A model generated the notes under the pieces. The model had not been told where the DNA came from, did not search any database, and saw nothing but the letters and a program-made list of their open reading frames with translations. A DNA stretch of 64,000 bases from an uncultured Gammaproteobacteria bacterium (lineage in GTDB: Bacteria > Pseudomonadota > Gammaproteobacteria > Pseudomonadales > Porticoccaceae), in assembly GCA_913058345.1 (NCBI GenBank), contig CAJXQR010000006.1, forward strand, positions 150,702 to 214,701, read 5' to 3'. The translations under genes were made by a program, and so were the position numbers. Shown piece after piece: positions 10,573 to 20,019 of this stretch; the first letter of the stretch is position 1; every line of letters begins with the position of its first letter.

Positions 10573-12729
10573 ATGAAAACACCTCACCTTTTTATGCGCT
10601 GCTTAACTCTGCTGAGCCTGCAGCCCATGTGTGTCCTGGCTGAAGAACTCCGCGTCGATACACTACAGGAAAATGCATTACAGGAAGTTGTGGTCACCGC
10701 GACCTTTCGCGAACTCGATATTCTCACCGTGCCTGCCAGTTTGACCGTGCTCGACCAGCAAATCATCGCCGAGCGTGGGGGGGAACATCTGCAAGATATT
10801 CTCAACGCGGCTCCCAATGTTAATTTCGCCAGCGGTGCCTCGCGAGGACGATATCTGCAAATTCGAGGTATTGGTGAGCGCAGCCAATTTGTCGACCCAG
10901 TCAATCCTTCTGTCGGTATGTTGATTGACGATGTTGACGTGAGTGGCATGGGTGGTGCGGCAACTTTATTTGACGTGCAGCAGGTGGAAATTCTGCGTGG
11001 TCCCCAGGGGACCCGCTTCGGTGCGAATGCCCTGGCAGGTATGGTCAATATTCGCTCCAATGATCCGACTGAAGCGTTTGAAGCTCTTGTCAGCTCGGGT
11101 TATGGGAGCTACGACAGCTGGAATATGGGTGCTGTGGTCAGCGGGCCATTGGCTGAAGGTTTGTTGGGGCGCCTGGCTGTCCAGCAAAAGCGCAGTGATG
11201 GTTATATTGATAATGATTTCCTCGGCCGGGACAATACGAATAATATTGATGAGCTGAGTACGCGGGGCAAATTGCGTTGGCTAGTGAATGAGGATTTAAG
11301 TATTGACCTCACTGCTTTTTATGTCGATATCAACAACGGCTACGATGCCTTTTCGCTCGACAATACACGCCATACCTTATCCGATCAGCCCGGTCATGAC
11401 CGACAGGAAACGACGGCCTTTGCGCTATCGAGTACCTGGATGGGACATCACGCGTTCGAACTGAAAACGCTTGTGAGCTGGTCTGACTCCAACCTTGAAT
11501 ACAGTTATGACGAAGATTGGAGCTACAGCGGTCTTTGCGCCGGCACAGCCTGCGATGGCTGGGAGTACTCTTCTACGGATCACTATCGCCGCGACCGCGA
11601 TGCCAGTCGGGTTGAAATGCGCTTTACCTCAACTGAGGCCGGTCAGTTGATGGGCCATACCGATTGGGTCGCGGGTGTCTATTTTGACCAGAAAGATGAA
11701 GACCTAAAGCGGACATTTTTCGATTGGGCGCTGTATAGCCCAGCAGAGTTTGATAGTCGCTATGAGACTGAAAACCTTGCCTTCTACGGACAATTGTCGA
11801 CGCTCTTGAGTGAGCGTTTGACGCTGACCCTGGGGGGACGCTGGGAGCGCTTCGAGGCAGATTATAAAGACAATCGCGCCGTGAAGGCTTCACCGGATGA
11901 TGACCTGTGGGGAGGACAGATCAGTCTCGAATACAGCCTTGACCACAATACTCTGGTTTATGGTCTAGTGTCTCGGGGCTACAAAGCGGGCAGTGTAAAT
12001 GGCGAAGCTGTGGGCCGGGCAGCGAGTAACGGTTTTACCCCCTCTGTTATTTCTTTTTTGAATGAGCGCCTGGAGTTCGATACCGAAACCTTGCTGAATT
12101 ATGAGTTGGGTTTAAAAGGTCGTTATTTCGATGACACAGTGCAGTTGAGAGTGGCAGCCTTTTTTATGGACCGCGACGATATGCAATTGAAAGGCTGGTA
12201 CAACGAAGGGCCTACCTTTGTCGATTACATCGATAACGCTGCCAGTGGCGAAAATATTGGGCTCGAGCTTGAGGCTCTATGGCAGTTAAACCCACAACTG
12301 GAGTTGTTTCTCAATATTGCCTGGCTCGACACTGAAATTGAAAACTTTACAGTCAAAGGCGCTAGCGGCCTACTTGACAAAAGTGGCCGTGAACAGGCTC
12401 ACGCCCCGAATTATCAATTTAATATCGGCGGACGGTTTGACTTTGGAGATGGATTCTATGCCCGTCTTGAAGCCGAAGGTAAAGACGCCTTTTACTTCTC
12501 CGACAGCCATGATCAGCAATCTGATAGTTACGAGTTATTCAATGCCAGTTTTGGCTATCAAAGCTTACACTGGGATATAACACTATGGGCACGCAATCTC
12601 ACCGACGAAGATTACGCGACTCGCGGCTTTTATTTTGGCAATGATCCCCGTACGTTTTTTGCTGATGAAGAGTACGTACAGTATGGCGAGCCACGCGTTG
12701 TTGGCGCTAATGCGACGTACCGCTTTTAA
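10573..12729 (+). CDS. TonB-dependent outer-membrane receptor, predicted thiamine uptake
   Basis: A 718-residue outer-membrane receptor. It has a signal peptide (about residues 1-23, ending VLAEE), a TonB-box-like LQEVVVTATF and a plug domain with LQIRGIGERSQF, VEILRGPQGTRFGANALAGMVNI. A 22-strand barrel follows, ending in the aromatic TYRF. An in-frame TTG at 10561 precedes the ATG, but the GGAG site at 10563-10566 selects the ATG at 10573. The TPP riboswitch upstream and the YkoF-like, PnuT-like and kinase genes downstream point to thiamine or a phosphorylated form as the ligand, imported with TonB energy. The substrate is inferred from context only. Confidence 0.9.
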   Translation: MKTPHLFMRCLTLLSLQPMCVLAEELRVDTLQENALQEVVVTATFRELDILTVPASLTVLDQQIIAERGGEHLQDILNAAPNVNFASGASRGRYLQIRGIGERSQFVDPVNPSVGMLIDDVDVSGMGGAATLFDVQQVEILRGPQGTRFGANALAGMVNIRSNDPTEAFEALVSSGYGSYDSWNMGAVVSGPLAEGLLGRLAVQQKRSDGYIDNDFLGRDNTNNIDELSTRGKLRWLVNEDLSIDLTAFYVDINNGYDAFSLDNTRHTLSDQPGHDRQETTAFALSSTWMGHHAFELKTLVSWSDSNLEYSYDEDWSYSGLCAGTACDGWEYSSTDHYRRDRDASRVEMRFTSTEAGQLMGHTDWVAGVYFDQKDEDLKRTFFDWALYSPAEFDSRYETENLAFYGQLSTLLSERLTLTLGGRWERFEADYKDNRAVKASPDDDLWGGQISLEYSLDHNTLVYGLVSRGYKAGSVNGEAVGRAASNGFTPSVISFLNERLEFDTETLLNYELGLKGRYFDDTVQLRVAAFFMDRDDMQLKGWYNEGPTFVDYIDNAASGENIGLELEALWQLNPQLELFLNIAWLDTEIENFTVKGASGLLDKSGREQAHAPNYQFNIGGRFDFGDGFYARLEAEGKDAFYFSDSHDQQSDSYELFNASFGYQSLHWDITLWARNLTDEDYATRGFYFGNDPRTFFADEEYVQYGEPRVVGANATYRF

Positions 12730-12776
12730 GTGTACTGGTATCAATACGCAGTCTAATCATTAGGAGGTAAATCATT

Positions 12777-13025
12777 ATGTTACTTAGTGCAGAAATCAGT
12801 ATGTATCCCCTGGCGGAAAATTATATTCCACCAATTGATGCCTTTATCGAAAAACTAAATAGTTACGCCGGTTTGCAGATTGAAACTTTCCCGACCTGCA
12901 CAGTGATTACGGGTGAGCAAGAGAAGGTAATGAAGGCGCTACAAGACGCCATGGTGTGGAGTCATGAGAAATATGGCAAGGCGATTTTTGTGACTAAATT
13001 TATTCTCGATTACGAGGCCCTTTGA
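12777..13025 (+). CDS. YkoF/MTH1187-like thiamine-binding protein
   Basis: A small 82-residue protein of the ferredoxin-like thiamine/HMP-binding family. Diagnostic segments are the opening SAEISMYPLAENYIPPIDAFI, the middle LNSYAGLQIETFPT and the ending EKYGKAIFVTKF. It has no signal peptide, so it acts in the cytoplasm, probably binding thiamine or its pyrimidine moiety during salvage. An AGGAGG site stands nine bases before the ATG. The stop codon directly abuts the GTG start of the permease gene. Confidence 0.85.
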   Translation: MLLSAEISMYPLAENYIPPIDAFIEKLNSYAGLQIETFPTCTVITGEQEKVMKALQDAMVWSHEKYGKAIFVTKFILDYEAL

Positions 13026-13673
13026 GTGCTCGATTTTTTAAGCACCGCTCAGCAGCAATTGCTCGCCACTTCGGCCTGGGAGTTGGTCGCTGTACTACTG
13101 GCCATTGCCTATCTCTTATTGGCATTGCGAGAAAATAGTCTCTGTTGGTATTGTGCTTTTGCCAGTACAGCAATTTTCACCGCCCTGTTCTGGAATGTCA
13201 GTTTACTGATGGAGTCGGCTCTTAATGTCTATTACATGGTCATGGCCGTTTACGGCTGGTGGCAATGGCGGGGTCGTAAGGAGGCCGTTAATAAGCCCGA
13301 TAAAAAAGCTATCGAGATAAGTGCCTGGCCATTGCGAAATCATTTGTTGGCCTGGGGGCTTATCGCCGGCCTGACCCTAGTATCGGGCAGCTTGCTAGTC
13401 CACACCACCGCGGCAGCTCTGCCTTATTTTGATTCTTTTACCACCTGGGCTAGTGTGCTGACAACCTGGATGGTGACGCAAAAAATTCTTGAAAACTGGC
13501 TCTACTGGATTGTTATCGATGCTGTTTCCATTTTTCTCTATGTCGACCGAGGTCTATATTTGACATCGCTTTTATTTTTCGCCTATGTGATTATTGTAGC
13601 GTTTGGCTTTTTTGCATGGCGTAAGCGTATGGCTGCGGATAAGTCAGAGGGCTTGGCAGCATTAAGCCGATAA
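13026..13673 (+). CDS. pnuT: PnuC-family transporter, predicted thiamine transporter PnuT
   Basis: An inner-membrane protein of 215 residues with about seven hydrophobic segments. It shows PnuC-family features: ESALNVYYMVMAVYGWWQW in the middle, and toward the C-terminus ENWLYWIVIDAVSIFLYVDRGLYLTSLLFFAYV. PnuC proteins carry vitamins by facilitated diffusion with trapping by phosphorylation. The operon's riboswitch and thiamine-binding gene favour the PnuT (thiamine) subgroup over nicotinamide riboside. The start is GTG, immediately after the stop of the upstream gene. The kinase gene 88 bases downstream would supply the trapping step. Confidence 0.85.
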   Translation: MLDFLSTAQQQLLATSAWELVAVLLAIAYLLLALRENSLCWYCAFASTAIFTALFWNVSLLMESALNVYYMVMAVYGWWQWRGRKEAVNKPDKKAIEISAWPLRNHLLAWGLIAGLTLVSGSLLVHTTAAALPYFDSFTTWASVLTTWMVTQKILENWLYWIVIDAVSIFLYVDRGLYLTSLLFFAYVIIVAFGFFAWRKRMAADKSEGLAALSR

Positions 13674-13761
13674 TAAGGGAAGATAGCTGTCGATAGGTGT
13701 GGATAAGAGCTATCACCAATTGATACATCGTTACTGATGGAAAACTGGATAACAATAAGCA

Positions 13762-14547
13762 ATGCCACTTTCTCGTGCGATTCGAAGTGCTTTTGATACC
13801 TGGCCCCAGTGGCGCCTGGCACTGGACTCTCCACCGGTTATTATTCGTCGCTTGCCGGGCGGCTTGACCAACCAACATTACTTGCTCAAAGCCGGTGGCT
13901 TAAGAGTAGTAATGCGCATTAATAATCCCGATACAGCACGTCTGGGTATCGATCGACAGCGCGAACAAATAATTCTCGAACGGATTAGTGGTAAACCTTT
14001 CGCCCCTACGGTTTTTTACTGCGAACCACAGCAGGGGGTGCTAGTGACTCAGTATGTGGAGGGCCGTCAATGGCAGCCCGATAGTCTGGACAACCCACGA
14101 AAGATTGACAGCTTGCTTGAATTAATCAAGCAGATACATGGAGTGAGTACCGGCATCCCCCGTTTTGATTACAGCGCCCATGTGCGCAACTACTGGCATC
14201 GCTTGCGCGAAAGCGATCAACCCTTTCCGATGAGCGCTCAACGTTTGTACCGCAGTATCGAATCTCGGTTGTCGGCTTTTCAGGCGGCGATTCAGCAGCC
14301 TGTGCTTTGCCACCATGATTTAACCCCCGCCAATATTATTGAAAATGTCAGTGGGCAATTAATCGTTCTCGACTGGGAGTACGCTGGTGCAGGTCTGCCT
14401 TTGATCGAGGCTATTGGCGCTAGTCGCTATTGGCAAAATATTGCCTTTAGCGAGCGTATACTCGAGCACGATGAGGATAATGAAGCCTTAGAGCTGGCCG
14501 GTGAAATTGTTGATTTTTATGAGCAAGTCTGGCGATATTTACGGTGA
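13762..14547 (+). CDS. Aminoglycoside-phosphotransferase/choline-kinase fold protein, predicted thiamine kinase
   Basis: A 261-residue kinase-fold protein. The N-lobe has RRLPGGLTNQHYLLKAGGLRVVMRI, with the lysine/arginine ATP site. The C-lobe has the catalytic HHDLTPANII and the metal-binding DWEYAG. ThiK of E. coli belongs to this fold and phosphorylates thiamine. The position at the end of the riboswitch-controlled operon makes thiamine the likely substrate, trapping it after import. Choline or another small alcohol cannot be excluded by sequence. An 88-base gap separates it from the permease gene, including a GATAGCT/AGCTATC inverted repeat, so its expression may be tuned separately. Confidence 0.75.
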   Translation: MPLSRAIRSAFDTWPQWRLALDSPPVIIRRLPGGLTNQHYLLKAGGLRVVMRINNPDTARLGIDRQREQIILERISGKPFAPTVFYCEPQQGVLVTQYVEGRQWQPDSLDNPRKIDSLLELIKQIHGVSTGIPRFDYSAHVRNYWHRLRESDQPFPMSAQRLYRSIESRLSAFQAAIQQPVLCHHDLTPANIIENVSGQLIVLDWEYAGAGLPLIEAIGASRYWQNIAFSERILEHDEDNEALELAGEIVDFYEQVWRYLR

Positions 14548-14689
14548 TCAGTTTCTGAGTAACAACCGCTAACACTGAGGTCTACTCCTTTCCTGGTGGA
14601 TTTTGGTGCTGTCAATAGTTGCTTATTTCAACTGCAAAAGGTTGAATGCGGGTTTAAAAATTATTTATCCAAGAATCAGGGGAGTAGAA

Positions 14690-15874
14690 ATGCAGCCATT
14701 AGAAGGCGTTCGAATAATTGAAGTCACAACCAATGCTTCTGGGCCATTGGCGACGGGTCTGTTGGCCGATCAGGGTGCAGATGTGATTCGACTGGAAACT
14801 ATCGAAGTCGGGGATCCATCGCGCCATGTTGGTGGGGTTCGCGGTGGTGTTACGGGTTACAACGGCTACATGAATCGTAATAAGCGTTCCATTGCCGTGG
14901 ATTTAAAGGATGAGGGCGTGAGACCTTTTATCTACGATTTAATTAAAACGGCTGACGTCTTCGTGCAGAATTCCCGCCCCGGCGCACTTGAGCGCTCGGG
15001 CTATGGCTTTGATGAGCTACATAAAGTCAATCCGGATCTTATCTATTTGTCTATCTCAGGCTTCGGCCCCGATGGCCCCGCCGCAGGCTTGCGTGTTTAT
15101 GACCCGATTATTCAGGGTGCCTCTGGCTTTGCTCACGCTCAGGGCGTAGGCGGCGATGCCCCCGAATTAGTGAAGACCATTGCCAGTGACAAAATTGCCG
15201 CATACACCGCAGCCCAGGCCATTTCATCGGCCCTGTTTGCCCGTGAGCGCGGCACCGTTGGCGGACATAAAATTGATGTCTCCATGCTCGATGCCAGTTT
15301 GGCTTTTCTGTGGGCCGACGTGTACTGGAATCACAGTTTTGTCGGTGATGAGGGCTTCCAGCCCAAGCCTCTCATCTCTGAATTTTACCGCGTCGTGAAA
15401 ACGGCAGATAGCTACGTCACCACGATTATCGTTGGTGATGTCGAGTTTAAAGGTGCTTGCAAGGCTCTCGATATGCCTGAATTACTGGAAGACTCTCGTT
15501 TCAATACGCTGGTTGAACGCTTTACCAATTACAGCCTAATGCTCAATGTCATTGAGAAGAAAGCCGTCTCTTTCACAAGTGCCGATTTAGTGGCTCGCTT
15601 GGCCGCTGAGGGCGTTCCCTGCGGGGCGATCAGTACTTTTGACGAAGTATTAGAAGACCCGCTAGTCGCCCATTCTGGCTCTATTATCGAATACGATCAT
15701 CCCCGTGGTGGACGCATGCGCCAGGCGCGCCCCCCAGCTATATTTAATGATGAGCCTGCTGGCGTGCGTATGCCATCGCCGGCACTGGGTGAGCACACTG
15801 ATGAGCTGTTGGGGTCGATTGGCTGTAGTGCTGATGAGTTGGCCAGTCTGCGTAAATCTGGGGCGATTGCCTGA
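14690..15874 (+). CDS. Class III CoA-transferase (CaiB/BaiF family)
   Basis: Transfers CoA between carboxylic acids through an aspartyl-CoA thioester; cytoplasmic, 394 residues. It begins MQPLEGVRIIEVTTNASGP and has the NRNKRSIAVDLK, FVQNSRPGALERSGYG and LISEFYRV segments of the family. The catalytic aspartate is expected in the segment ELVKTIASDKIAAYTA. The frame is open to a GTG at 14603, but the ATG at 14690 has GGGGAG five bases upstream and gives the family N-terminus. A hairpin at 15919-15935 follows without a T-run. The acids used are unknown; it stands alone between unrelated genes. Confidence 0.9.
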   Translation: MQPLEGVRIIEVTTNASGPLATGLLADQGADVIRLETIEVGDPSRHVGGVRGGVTGYNGYMNRNKRSIAVDLKDEGVRPFIYDLIKTADVFVQNSRPGALERSGYGFDELHKVNPDLIYLSISGFGPDGPAAGLRVYDPIIQGASGFAHAQGVGGDAPELVKTIASDKIAAYTAAQAISSALFARERGTVGGHKIDVSMLDASLAFLWADVYWNHSFVGDEGFQPKPLISEFYRVVKTADSYVTTIIVGDVEFKGACKALDMPELLEDSRFNTLVERFTNYSLMLNVIEKKAVSFTSADLVARLAAEGVPCGAISTFDEVLEDPLVAHSGSIIEYDHPRGGRMRQARPPAIFNDEPAGVRMPSPALGEHTDELLGSIGCSADELASLRKSGAIA

Positions 15875-16049
15875 AAACGGCGAATGTTGTTCTGGTTTGA
15901 AGCCGGTTAAACAGGCATGGCTGAAAGATTCAGCCAATACGATTGTCCTTATGCTAGCCGGGGCTATTGAAGCTTCGTCAACCATTTAGCTGGACTTTAT
16001 TATTGACGAAGCCGATTGTTGTTCGTGTAATCAGTTAAAATACACACCA

Positions 16050-16634
16050 ATGATTATCTGGGGCGATGACGTGGACAATGAGGCACAGGAGTTAGAAAAC
16101 GCTGTGTCTGTTGAGAAAGTCCGTCGCTGGCTGCAGGAAGTTGTGATTGCTCATAACTTCTGCCCCTTTGCCCAGCGTGAATTCGATGCGGGACGCGTGC
16201 GGTACCGTGTTCTGGAGGGACGTAAAAGCAAAGAAGCCATTGCCGCGTTGCTCGATGAGCTGCATTTTCTTGATGAGCACGCTGACACCGAAACGACATT
16301 ATTGGTACTTGTCGATGGTTGGGGTGATTTCTATGACTATCTGGCCCTGCTGGACAGGGCACAGCAAGCATTGGAAGATGCCGGTTTTGAAGGTGTTTAT
16401 CAGCTGGCGAGTTTTCACCCCAACTATATTTTCGCCGACGAGGCAGTAGATGATGCCTCTAACTATACCAATCGCTCCCCATTGCCTTTACTACATCTTC
16501 TACGTGAAAGCAGCATTGAACGGGCTATCGCTAATGACCCCGATGTAGACCTCATCCCCGAGCGCAATAAACAATTAGCGCGTGCTAAAGGTGCTGCTTT
16601 TTGGCGTAGCTTGTTAGCCAATATACATTCTTAG
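16050..16634 (+). CDS. DUF1415 family protein
   Basis: A conserved 194-residue protein of unknown function. The family is recognised by AHNFCPFAQREFD near the start, YQLASFHPNYIFADE in the middle and the NYTNRSPLPLLHLLRESS signature, followed by a short helical tail. The absolutely conserved-looking cysteine in NFCPFA may be functional. No signal peptide. The ATG at 16050 lacks a good ribosome binding site. A GTG at 16071 behind GGGG is an alternative start that would remove seven residues. A 10-bp inverted repeat (15972-15981 with 16003-16012) lies just upstream. Confidence 0.85.
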   Translation: MIIWGDDVDNEAQELENAVSVEKVRRWLQEVVIAHNFCPFAQREFDAGRVRYRVLEGRKSKEAIAALLDELHFLDEHADTETTLLVLVDGWGDFYDYLALLDRAQQALEDAGFEGVYQLASFHPNYIFADEAVDDASNYTNRSPLPLLHLLRESSIERAIANDPDVDLIPERNKQLARAKGAAFWRSLLANIHS

Positions 16635-16689
16635 TTTTCTTAGACAGTGTTTAGATGATTTTTTTACCGTATTTTAAAGGGGGTTTGGA

Positions 16690-18258
16690 ATGTTAAAAGA
16701 TGTGAATCTGCATCACGGCTTGAAGGGAGCCTTAGTTGCGATGAAACTGGCCGAACCTACCGCTGTTCAAGCACAGGTAATTCCCGAGGCGTTATCCGGG
16801 CGCGACCTTCTGGTCAGTGCCAAGACTGGTAGCGGTAAAACCCTCGCTTATTTAATTCCCAGTGTTCAGCGTATTCTGACAGAACAGCAGCCAGGGGATG
16901 CGGGTACTTTGGTGCTGATTTTAGTGCCGACTCGAGAGCTCGCTCGACAGGTGGAAAAACATTTTGCCCCGCTGGGTAAAAACACGGGTTTGCAGGCAGG
17001 GGTGATTATCGGCGGTAGCGATTTTAAATATCAAAAATCGATTCTGCGTAAAAACCCGGAGTTTATTATTGCTACACCGGGTCGTTTGGTGGAACTGATC
17101 AAAATTGGTAGCGTTGATTTACAGGCCTTGCAAACTCTGGTGATTGACGAAGCAGATCATATGCTCGATATGGGCTTTCGTGCGGATGTGCTGACTATCG
17201 TCGAGGCCTGCGCCCCCTCCCGGCAAACGCTACTGCTCTCTGCCACGCTTCGACACAGTGGTGTGACGCGTATCGCCAGCGAGATCCTTAAAGACGCGAC
17301 ACAGATTACAGTGGGTAGTGAGCGCAGTCGTCATGTGCATATTCATCAACAGGTGATATTGAGCGACGACAAAAGTCACAAAGAAAAGCTATTAGTTCAC
17401 TTGCTCAATACTAAAGCCGGTGTGGATACAGGGCTGGCCAGAAAAAAAGCTACTGAACAGCAAGCCGTCTTACCCATTGAGAGAGCTGATACTGATGAGT
17501 CGGCAGTAACAGAAAGCAAGGTCAAGTCTCCCTGGGCAAATGCAACAGTGAAAGTGAGACCCCGGCAGGATGATGTTGAAGATGGCCGCTCTGAACAGAC
17601 AGCACTTAAAAAAGACAGTGAGATCGTTCAAGTTCAATCGCCAGAAGGCCTTAGAAAAACGCTCGTTTTTACAAATAAACGGGTGACTGCCGATCAGTTA
17701 AGCGCCTTGCTGCGTTACCATAAATTCCATGCTGGCGTACTGCACGGAGAGCTAAGCCAGGAAGAGCGCAACTTTATGGTTGCCCAGTTTGCCGAGGGAA
17801 AAATTAAAGTGCTGGTGGCCAGCGATGTTGCGGCGCGAGGCTTGGATGTCAAAGATATTGATACGGTGATCAACTTTGATTTCCCCCGAAGTGTCGATGA
17901 CTACATTCACCGCATAGGCCGCACGGGGAGAGCGGGGCGGGAGGGCATGGCGATTTCTTTTGTGAGTGCGAATGACTGGAACTTAATGGCGGCTATTGAA
18001 CGCTATACCGAGACAGCCTTTGAACGACGGACTCTGAAGAATCTAAAAGCAAAATTTACAGGTCCCAAAAAACTCAAATCGAACGGTAAGGCGGCGGGTA
18101 AGAAAAAGAAGGTTAAAGGGCAGGACAAAAAAGCCAGTCGACACCGCAATACTAAAAATAAAGGTAAGCGTAGAACTAAAGTTGATGGAGCAGGGGCAGG
18201 CCAGCCGTCAGTCAATGATGGCCTATCGCCCTTAAAGAAGAAGATGCCCAGCCCATAA
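16690..18258 (+). CDS. DEAD-box ATP-dependent RNA helicase
   Basis: Unwinds structured RNA with ATP; 522 residues. The RecA1 domain carries the Q motif (PTAVQAQVIPEAL), SAKTGSGKT, PTRELARQ, DEAD box VIDEADHMLDMGF and SAT. RecA2 carries LVFTNKR, ASDVAARGLDV and HRIGRTGRAGREG. A lysine/arginine-rich tail (about 455-510) should give RNA affinity. An acidic and charged insertion of about 75 residues (about 240-315) separates the first strand of RecA2 from motif IV, which is unusual. It cannot be safely assigned as RhlB, RhlE, SrmB or DbpA. Convergent with the HD-GYP gene, with 21 bases between stops. Confidence 0.93.
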   Translation: MLKDVNLHHGLKGALVAMKLAEPTAVQAQVIPEALSGRDLLVSAKTGSGKTLAYLIPSVQRILTEQQPGDAGTLVLILVPTRELARQVEKHFAPLGKNTGLQAGVIIGGSDFKYQKSILRKNPEFIIATPGRLVELIKIGSVDLQALQTLVIDEADHMLDMGFRADVLTIVEACAPSRQTLLLSATLRHSGVTRIASEILKDATQITVGSERSRHVHIHQQVILSDDKSHKEKLLVHLLNTKAGVDTGLARKKATEQQAVLPIERADTDESAVTESKVKSPWANATVKVRPRQDDVEDGRSEQTALKKDSEIVQVQSPEGLRKTLVFTNKRVTADQLSALLRYHKFHAGVLHGELSQEERNFMVAQFAEGKIKVLVASDVAARGLDVKDIDTVINFDFPRSVDDYIHRIGRTGRAGREGMAISFVSANDWNLMAAIERYTETAFERRTLKNLKAKFTGPKKLKSNGKAAGKKKKVKGQDKKASRHRNTKNKGKRRTKVDGAGAGQPSVNDGLSPLKKKMPSP

Positions 18259-18279
18259 CTGTCTCTTTTGGTTGGTGGG

Positions 18280-19356
18280 TTAAATTTCGGGTTCGGCGTA
18301 TTCGCCCATAATATCGATAATTTCAGGGACTACAGACATAAAATGGCCGGTTAATCGGGGGTCAAAGTGCTTACCACTTTCTCTGCTGATGAAGTTTAAG
18401 GCGTCGGGTAGCTCCCAGGCTTTTTTATAGGGGCGCACCGAGGTCAGGGCATCAAATACATCAGCGAGAGCTGTAATGCGTGCCATTATAGGAATGGCTT
18501 CCCCTTCCAGCCGGTTAGGGTAGCCAGTGCCATCCCATTTTTCATGGTGTGACAGGCAAATTTCTCTCGCCGTTGTCAGTAGTGTCGATTCATCGCCTTT
18601 TAGTATGTCGGCGCCTATTTGTGAATGGGTCTGCATGATTTGCCATTCATCTGGACTCAGCTTGCCGGGTTTTTGCAAAATGTGATCGGGGATTCCGATC
18701 TTGCCAATATCGTGCATAGGCGCTGCGTTGAGCAAAAGTTCGCATTGAGCCGAGTTCATGCCACTGGCGTTGGCCACGAGTGAAGCAATCTTGCTCATGC
18801 GTATAATATGTAGACCCGTTTCATTGTCGCGGTATTCTGCAGCGCGGCCCAAGCGGCGTACTACCTCAAGCCGTGAATCAAGCAATTCTTGCGTTCGCTT
18901 GTGTACTTCGCTTTCCAAAAGCTGGTTTTGGTGATGCATATAAGCTTGCGCACGTCGGACTTCGAGGAGGTTGCGGATGCGTGACAAGAGCTCATGGGTG
19001 TCGAACGGTTTGACAACATAATCAAGAGCCAGGCTATCGAGTGCCTGGTGGCGATAATCGCGGTCTGTTTGGGCGCTCAACACCAACACCACCGGCCGTT
19101 CAGCCCCGAGGGTTTTGAGTTGCTCCATCACTTCGTAGCCATCCATGTAGGGCATGTTGATATCAAGTAAAACGAGATCGATCGCTCGGCTGGTACACAG
19201 CTCCATAACCTCGCGTGGGTCCTGCGTGGAAACGAGGTTTTTATACTCCGATACGCCCAGCAAAGTCTCCAGCAATTTTACATTCGCCGCCTCATCATCG
19301 ACGATGAGAATGTTCATTGACTTCAGGTCGACTAAGTTTGGGTGGTTTTGTTCCAT
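18280..19356 (-). CDS. Response regulator with HD-GYP c-di-GMP phosphodiesterase output domain
   Basis: A 358-residue two-domain signalling protein. The receiver domain (about 12-130) has the acidic pair D20-D21, the phosphoacceptor D65 in LVLLDINMP and K117. A coiled linker at about 135-165 leads to the HD-GYP domain with HD at 215-216 (MHDIGKIGIP), HHEKWDGTGYP at about 270-280 and the ITALADVFDALTS stretch. All metal-binding and GYP residues are intact, so c-di-GMP hydrolysis controlled by phosphorylation is expected. No cognate histidine kinase gene lies next to it; the chemoreceptor gene on the same strand 663 bases upstream is a possible functional partner. Confidence 0.93.
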   Translation of the reverse strand: MEQNHPNLVDLKSMNILIVDDEAANVKLLETLLGVSEYKNLVSTQDPREVMELCTSRAIDLVLLDINMPYMDGYEVMEQLKTLGAERPVVLVLSAQTDRDYRHQALDSLALDYVVKPFDTHELLSRIRNLLEVRRAQAYMHHQNQLLESEVHKRTQELLDSRLEVVRRLGRAAEYRDNETGLHIIRMSKIASLVANASGMNSAQCELLLNAAPMHDIGKIGIPDHILQKPGKLSPDEWQIMQTHSQIGADILKGDESTLLTTAREICLSHHEKWDGTGYPNRLEGEAIPIMARITALADVFDALTSVRPYKKAWELPDALNFISRESGKHFDPRLTGHFMSVVPEIIDIMGEYAEPEI

Positions 19357-20019
19357 CGCTATTTAAGAGTTTATGTTAGTTATGAGTTTAGGTCAGTTTG
19401 CGAGCATTCTAATTGTTTTTACATAATAACTGTTATTGTTTAGCCCTGTTTTGTTAGCTGGTTCCGCTATCAGAGCACGGTGATTGAAACAGCTTGAAGA
19501 CTGTAATTTAGGCTTGATTGAACTTGTCGTAGAAGAGCTGATAGAGGCAGAGCTATTAACGCCTTCAAACTGCCATTTCGTCGGGTTGGTGTTGACGATT
19601 CTCACTTTGGCCTCTATCCCTGGCAATAAAACGGGCGTTACTGCAGGTCATGTAAGGTAACAGCTGCTCTTCGAGGCAGGGGACTTATTGCCTATCAGTA
19701 AAAGCCTATGGACTCGTGCAAAAGAGTATTGAATGGCACTTTGAGAGCAATAAAGAAATCGGTGTTTTGGGAGATTTCAAGAAAATTATGTAAGTGAGGA
19801 AGTTTTTAATCTGTCTTGGGCTGTGATCAATCTTGAGGACATTTAAAGGTCTTCCTCTTAGACCGCTGTTGTTTCTCTGCAAAGCCCATTCATGATTGGT
19901 CTATAGCTGCCTCGTTTCCTTTTTGCTTGTTCGAGGGATACTTTTAGTGTTTCAATCTACGCGTCCCGTGCAGGTCAGCACTTCAAATAATCGAGCTGTC
20001 CGGTAGCGAAATTGTCCGT
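19357..20019. other. Intergenic region without a convincing gene
   Basis: A 663-base gap upstream of the HD-GYP gene and downstream of the chemoreceptor gene. A minus-strand frame at 19393-19626 (77 codons) starts EAKVRIVNTN and runs into a serine-rich stretch. It could be a remnant of an exported protein, but there is no ribosome binding site and I do not call it. No terminator-like hairpin or repeat was recognised. Confidence 0.35.

Noticed and set aside
15919..15935. GGCTGAA/TTCAGCC hairpin after the CoA-transferase gene as a terminator
   Set aside because: Good stem but no T-run follows; not listed as a feature.
19393..19626. 77-codon minus-strand frame, serine-rich
   Set aside because: No ribosome binding site, low-complexity composition and no recognised domain; at most a remnant.
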